Origin: an uncultured Oscillospiraceae bacterium
GTDB taxonomy: Bacteria; Bacillota; Clostridia; Oscillospirales; Acutalibacteraceae
Assembly: GCA_900539845.1 (NCBI GenBank)
Contig: UQDP01000034.1
Location: 1-7,681 of the forward strand
Length of the DNA stretch: 7,681 bases
Direction of reading: 5' to 3'
Shown here piece by piece: positions 6,345-7,681 of the stretch (position 1 is its first letter; every line of letters begins with the position of its first letter). Made by a program: the position numbers and the translations under genes. The notes below the pieces were generated by a model. The model searched no databases. It had not been told where the DNA came from and saw nothing but the letters and a program-made list of their open reading frames with translations.

Positions 6345-6701
6345 ATGATTTTTTTAAAGGCGTTTTTGATAGGCGGTCTGATCTGCGTGATCGGTCAGAT
6401 CTTAATAGATAACACAAAATTAACTCCGGCAAGGATTCTCGTGCTTTTTGTTTGTCTGGGCGTAGTCCTCGGCGCTTTCGGAATATATGACAAACTTGTT
6501 GATTTTGCCGGGGCGGGCGCTACCATTCCTCTTACGGGCTTCGGAAACTCATTGGCGAGCGGAGTTAAAGAGGCAGTGCGTGAGAAAGGCTTTATAGGGG
6601 TTATAACCGGCGGACTTTCGGCGTGTGCGGGCGGTGTAACGGTTGCAATGCTGTCCGGGCTTGTGGTGTCTATGATCGCTAAGTCAAGGGATAAAGGATA
6701 A
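6345..6701 (+). CDS. spoVAE: Stage V sporulation protein AE (SpoVAEb type)
   Basis: This 118-residue hydrophobic protein starts MIFLKAFLIGGLICVIGQ and carries FAGAGATIPLTGFGNSL (54-70), followed by two membrane segments; length and motifs fit SpoVAEb. The motif is a clear counterpart of the HAGAGTIVPITGFANS stretch in SpoVAC, since the two proteins are related. SpoVAEb is a membrane part of the SpoVA dipicolinic-acid transport complex of the spore inner membrane. The usual order spoVAC-spoVAD-spoVAEb is broken here: spoVAC is nearly 1 kb away on the other strand and spoVAD is absent from the window. GGGTGA six bases before the ATG is the ribosome site and lies in a hairpin. No other start is likely, because the hydrophobic segment begins at once. 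Confidence 0.9.
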   Translation: MIFLKAFLIGGLICVIGQILIDNTKLTPARILVLFVCLGVVLGAFGIYDKLVDFAGAGATIPLTGFGNSLASGVKEAVREKGFIGVITGGLSACAGGVTVAMLSGLVVSMIAKSRDKG

Positions 6702-6724
6702 AACATGCTGTCGAAATAATTTTG

Positions 6725-6753
6725 TTGAATTCAGCTGCCTTATATGATAAAAT
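6725..6753 (+). promoter_or_regulatory. Sigma-A-type promoter of the SCP2-domain gene, extended -10
   Basis: TTGAAT (6725-6730) is 17 bp from TAAAAT (6748-6753), and TGA directly before the -10 makes it an extended element. Transcription should begin near 6760. The upstream in-frame ATG at 6744 lies within this promoter and would not be in the mRNA. Confidence 0.6.
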
Positions 6754-6791
6754 TAAATAAAGATAATTTATATTTAACGGAGGAAGAGATT

Positions 6792-7124
6792 ATGGCGGCA
6801 GCTATGACTTATGAACAGGTTGTTGAGGCGTTCAGAGAGAGATTTAAAAATACCGATGTCAGCTCGGTTGTCGGCACGCTTGCTTTCCAGATAAATATAG
6901 TGGGTAAGCCGGAGGGTATTTTTTATGTTGAGATCAAAGACGGTCAGATCCATATAGAGCCGTATGAATACTATGACCGCAATGCGATCCTCATTGCAAG
7001 CGCGGCGAATCTGATTAAGCTGATTAACGGAAAGCTCGATCCCGTTTTGGCTTTCACAACGGGAAAGCTCAAAGTAGATGGCGATATCGGCGCAGCGCTT
7101 GAACTGATCAAATTTTTAAAATAA
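6792..7124 (+). CDS. Small SCP2 (sterol carrier protein 2) domain protein
   Basis: This is a 110-residue soluble protein made of a single SCP2-like domain: a helix, then strands with VVGTLAFQINIVGKPEGIFYVEIKDGQI (27-53), an ILIASAANLIKLINGK helix region (66-81) and the family's ending LAFTTGKLKVDGDIGAALEL (86-105). SCP2 domains form a hydrophobic tunnel that binds lipids or fatty acyl groups; bacterial stand-alone forms are common but their ligands are mostly unknown. There is no signal peptide or membrane segment. The start at 6792 is chosen because GGAGGA (6779-6784) sits seven bases upstream, while the ATG at 6744 has no ribosome site and lies in a promoter. It follows spoVAE by 90 bp but appears separately transcribed, so a spore role is not supported. 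Confidence 0.85.
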   Translation: MAAAMTYEQVVEAFRERFKNTDVSSVVGTLAFQINIVGKPEGIFYVEIKDGQIHIEPYEYYDRNAILIASAANLIKLINGKLDPVLAFTTGKLKVDGDIGAALELIKFLK

Positions 7125-7141
7125 AATCGATTCGGGTTTCG

Positions 7142-7174
7142 ACCGTCTGAAAGGCAGACGGTTTTTCTTTTTTT
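7142..7174 (+). terminator. Intrinsic terminator after the SCP2-domain gene
   Basis: ACCGTCTG (7142-7149) and CAGACGGT (7155-7162) form a perfect 8-bp stem with a 5-nt loop, followed by a long T tract interrupted by one C. It lies 17 bp past the SCP2 stop codon and should end that transcript cleanly. Confidence 0.93.
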
Positions 7175-7186
7175 ATTAAAATATGC

Positions 7187-7215
7187 TTGTGTTCACTGTT
7201 ATTTTAATATATAAT
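7187..7215 (+). promoter_or_regulatory. Likely promoter of the GH3 gene
   Basis: A perfect TATAAT at 7210-7215 is preceded, 17 bp upstream, by TTGTGT (7187-7192), only 3/6 to the -35 consensus. Transcription would start near 7222, leaving a leader of about 60 nt. The weak -35 would fit a promoter that needs an activator, as is common for sugar-use genes, but no operator is recognisable. Confidence 0.5.
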
Positions 7216-7231
7216 ATAAACAAATAATAAA

Positions 7232-7265
7232 CTGAAAGTCTGCGCAAAAAGGCTTTCGGCTTTTT
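7232..7265 (+). promoter_or_regulatory. Terminator-like hairpin in the GH3 leader (possible attenuator)
   Basis: CTGAAAG (7232-7238) can pair with CTTTCGG (7253-7259), and a T run (7261-7265) follows. An alternative hairpin AAAAAG (7246-7251) with CTTTTT (7260-7265) competes with it. Both lie just before the ribosome site GGAGGG (7269-7274). The stems are short, so a regulatory role is tentative. Confidence 0.3.
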
Positions 7266-7281
7266 ATCGGAGGGAAAATTT

Positions 7282-7681
7282 ATGAAGCATGCTGATATTG
7301 TGGGTAAAATGAGTCTTGAACAAAAGGCTAAATTTGTTTCGGGCTATGATTACTGGCATCTGGAGGAAGCACATGAACTCGGGCTTCCTAAAATTATGAT
7401 CACGGACGGACCTCACGGACTTCGTAAGCAGAATCCTGATAAGAAGAGCTCCAGCGGAATCGGTCTGGGAAATTCCGTGCCAACCACCTGTTTTCCGCCG
7501 GCGGCAACTTCAGCTTGCTCGTGGGATGAGGAGCTTCTGCGCCAAGAGGGAGAAGCGCTTGCCGAGGAGTGTATTCAGGAGAAAGTATCTGTTATACTGG
7601 GACCGGGCACAAATATCAAGCGTTCACCTGTCTGCGGCAGAAATTTCGAGTATTTTTCGGAGGATCCGCTGCTTGCCGGAA
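7282..7681 (+). CDS. Glycoside hydrolase family 3 enzyme (beta-glucosidase-like), cut by the window end
   Basis: The first 133 residues of a GH3 enzyme are present; the rest lies beyond the window. The start follows GGAGGG (7269-7274). The N-terminus has SLEQKAKFVSG, then the sugar-binding ITDGPHGLR (D42, R48), CFPPAATSACSWDEEL (70-85), and the family hallmark LGPGTNIKRSPVCGRNFEYFSEDPLLAG (106-133), containing K113, R114, R120 and E123. GH3 enzymes release terminal beta-linked sugars, mostly glucose or xylose, with a retaining mechanism; the catalytic nucleophile is expected in the missing part. No signal peptide is seen, so it is probably intracellular and acts on imported oligosaccharides. 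The exact sugar cannot be assigned from this part. Confidence 0.93.
   Translation, partial: MKHADIVGKMSLEQKAKFVSGYDYWHLEEAHELGLPKIMITDGPHGLRKQNPDKKSSSGIGLGNSVPTTCFPPAATSACSWDEELLRQEGEALAEECIQEKVSVILGPGTNIKRSPVCGRNFEYFSEDPLLAG

Noticed and set aside
5537..6701. ABC ATPase plus the following membrane protein as an ABC transporter pair
   Set aside because: The following protein has clear SpoVAE motifs and is too small for a MacB/FtsX-type permease, and a terminator separates the genes.
6744..6791. Sixteen-codon N-terminal extension of the SCP2 protein (ATG at 6744)
   Set aside because: The ATG lies inside a promoter and has no ribosome site, while GGAGGA is correctly placed before the ATG at 6792.

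Overview
The window looks like a chromosomal segment of a spore-forming Clostridia species, probably a gut Oscillospiraceae/Ruminococcaceae relative. The reasons are two SpoVA spore-membrane genes, a TetM-like GTPase with a C-terminal nuclease-like domain, a family 3 glycoside hydrolase, strong AGGAGG-type ribosome binding sites and AT-rich promoters next to moderately GC-rich genes. The taxon is an inference; no rRNA gene is present. I see no phage, transposon, CRISPR or tRNA signal.

Layout. 1-98: no supported gene, but a perfect-arm 12-bp hairpin at 54-81. 99-2684 (minus): an 861-residue TetM/EF-G-like translation GTPase fused to a YacP/Rae1-like NYN nuclease domain. 2918-3610 (plus): a small PPP-type metallophosphatase. 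3769-4896 (plus): a membrane acyltransferase (acyltransferase-3 family), ended by a strong terminator. 4959-5402 (minus): spoVAC. 5537-6283 (plus): a MacB/LolD-type ABC ATPase, divergent from spoVAC, with no permease gene beside it. 6345-6701 (plus): spoVAE (SpoVAEb type). 6792-7124 (plus): an SCP2 lipid-binding-domain protein, followed by a strong terminator. 7282 to the window end (plus): the N-terminal part of a GH3 beta-glucosidase-like enzyme.

Most genes appear to be single transcription units with their own promoter-like sequences. Two genes have an upstream in-frame ATG that falls inside a promoter -10 region (2720 minus and 6744 plus). In both cases the real start is further in, at 2684 and 6792.

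Functional links are limited. SpoVAC and SpoVAEb belong to the same forespore dipicolinic-acid transport complex, yet here they lie on opposite strands, separated by an ABC ATPase gene, and the usual intervening spoVAD is absent. The most interesting items are the GTPase-nuclease fusion, whose tetracycline-protection loop is not conserved, and the ABC/spoVAE junction, where a terminator hairpin contains the ribosome binding site of spoVAE.
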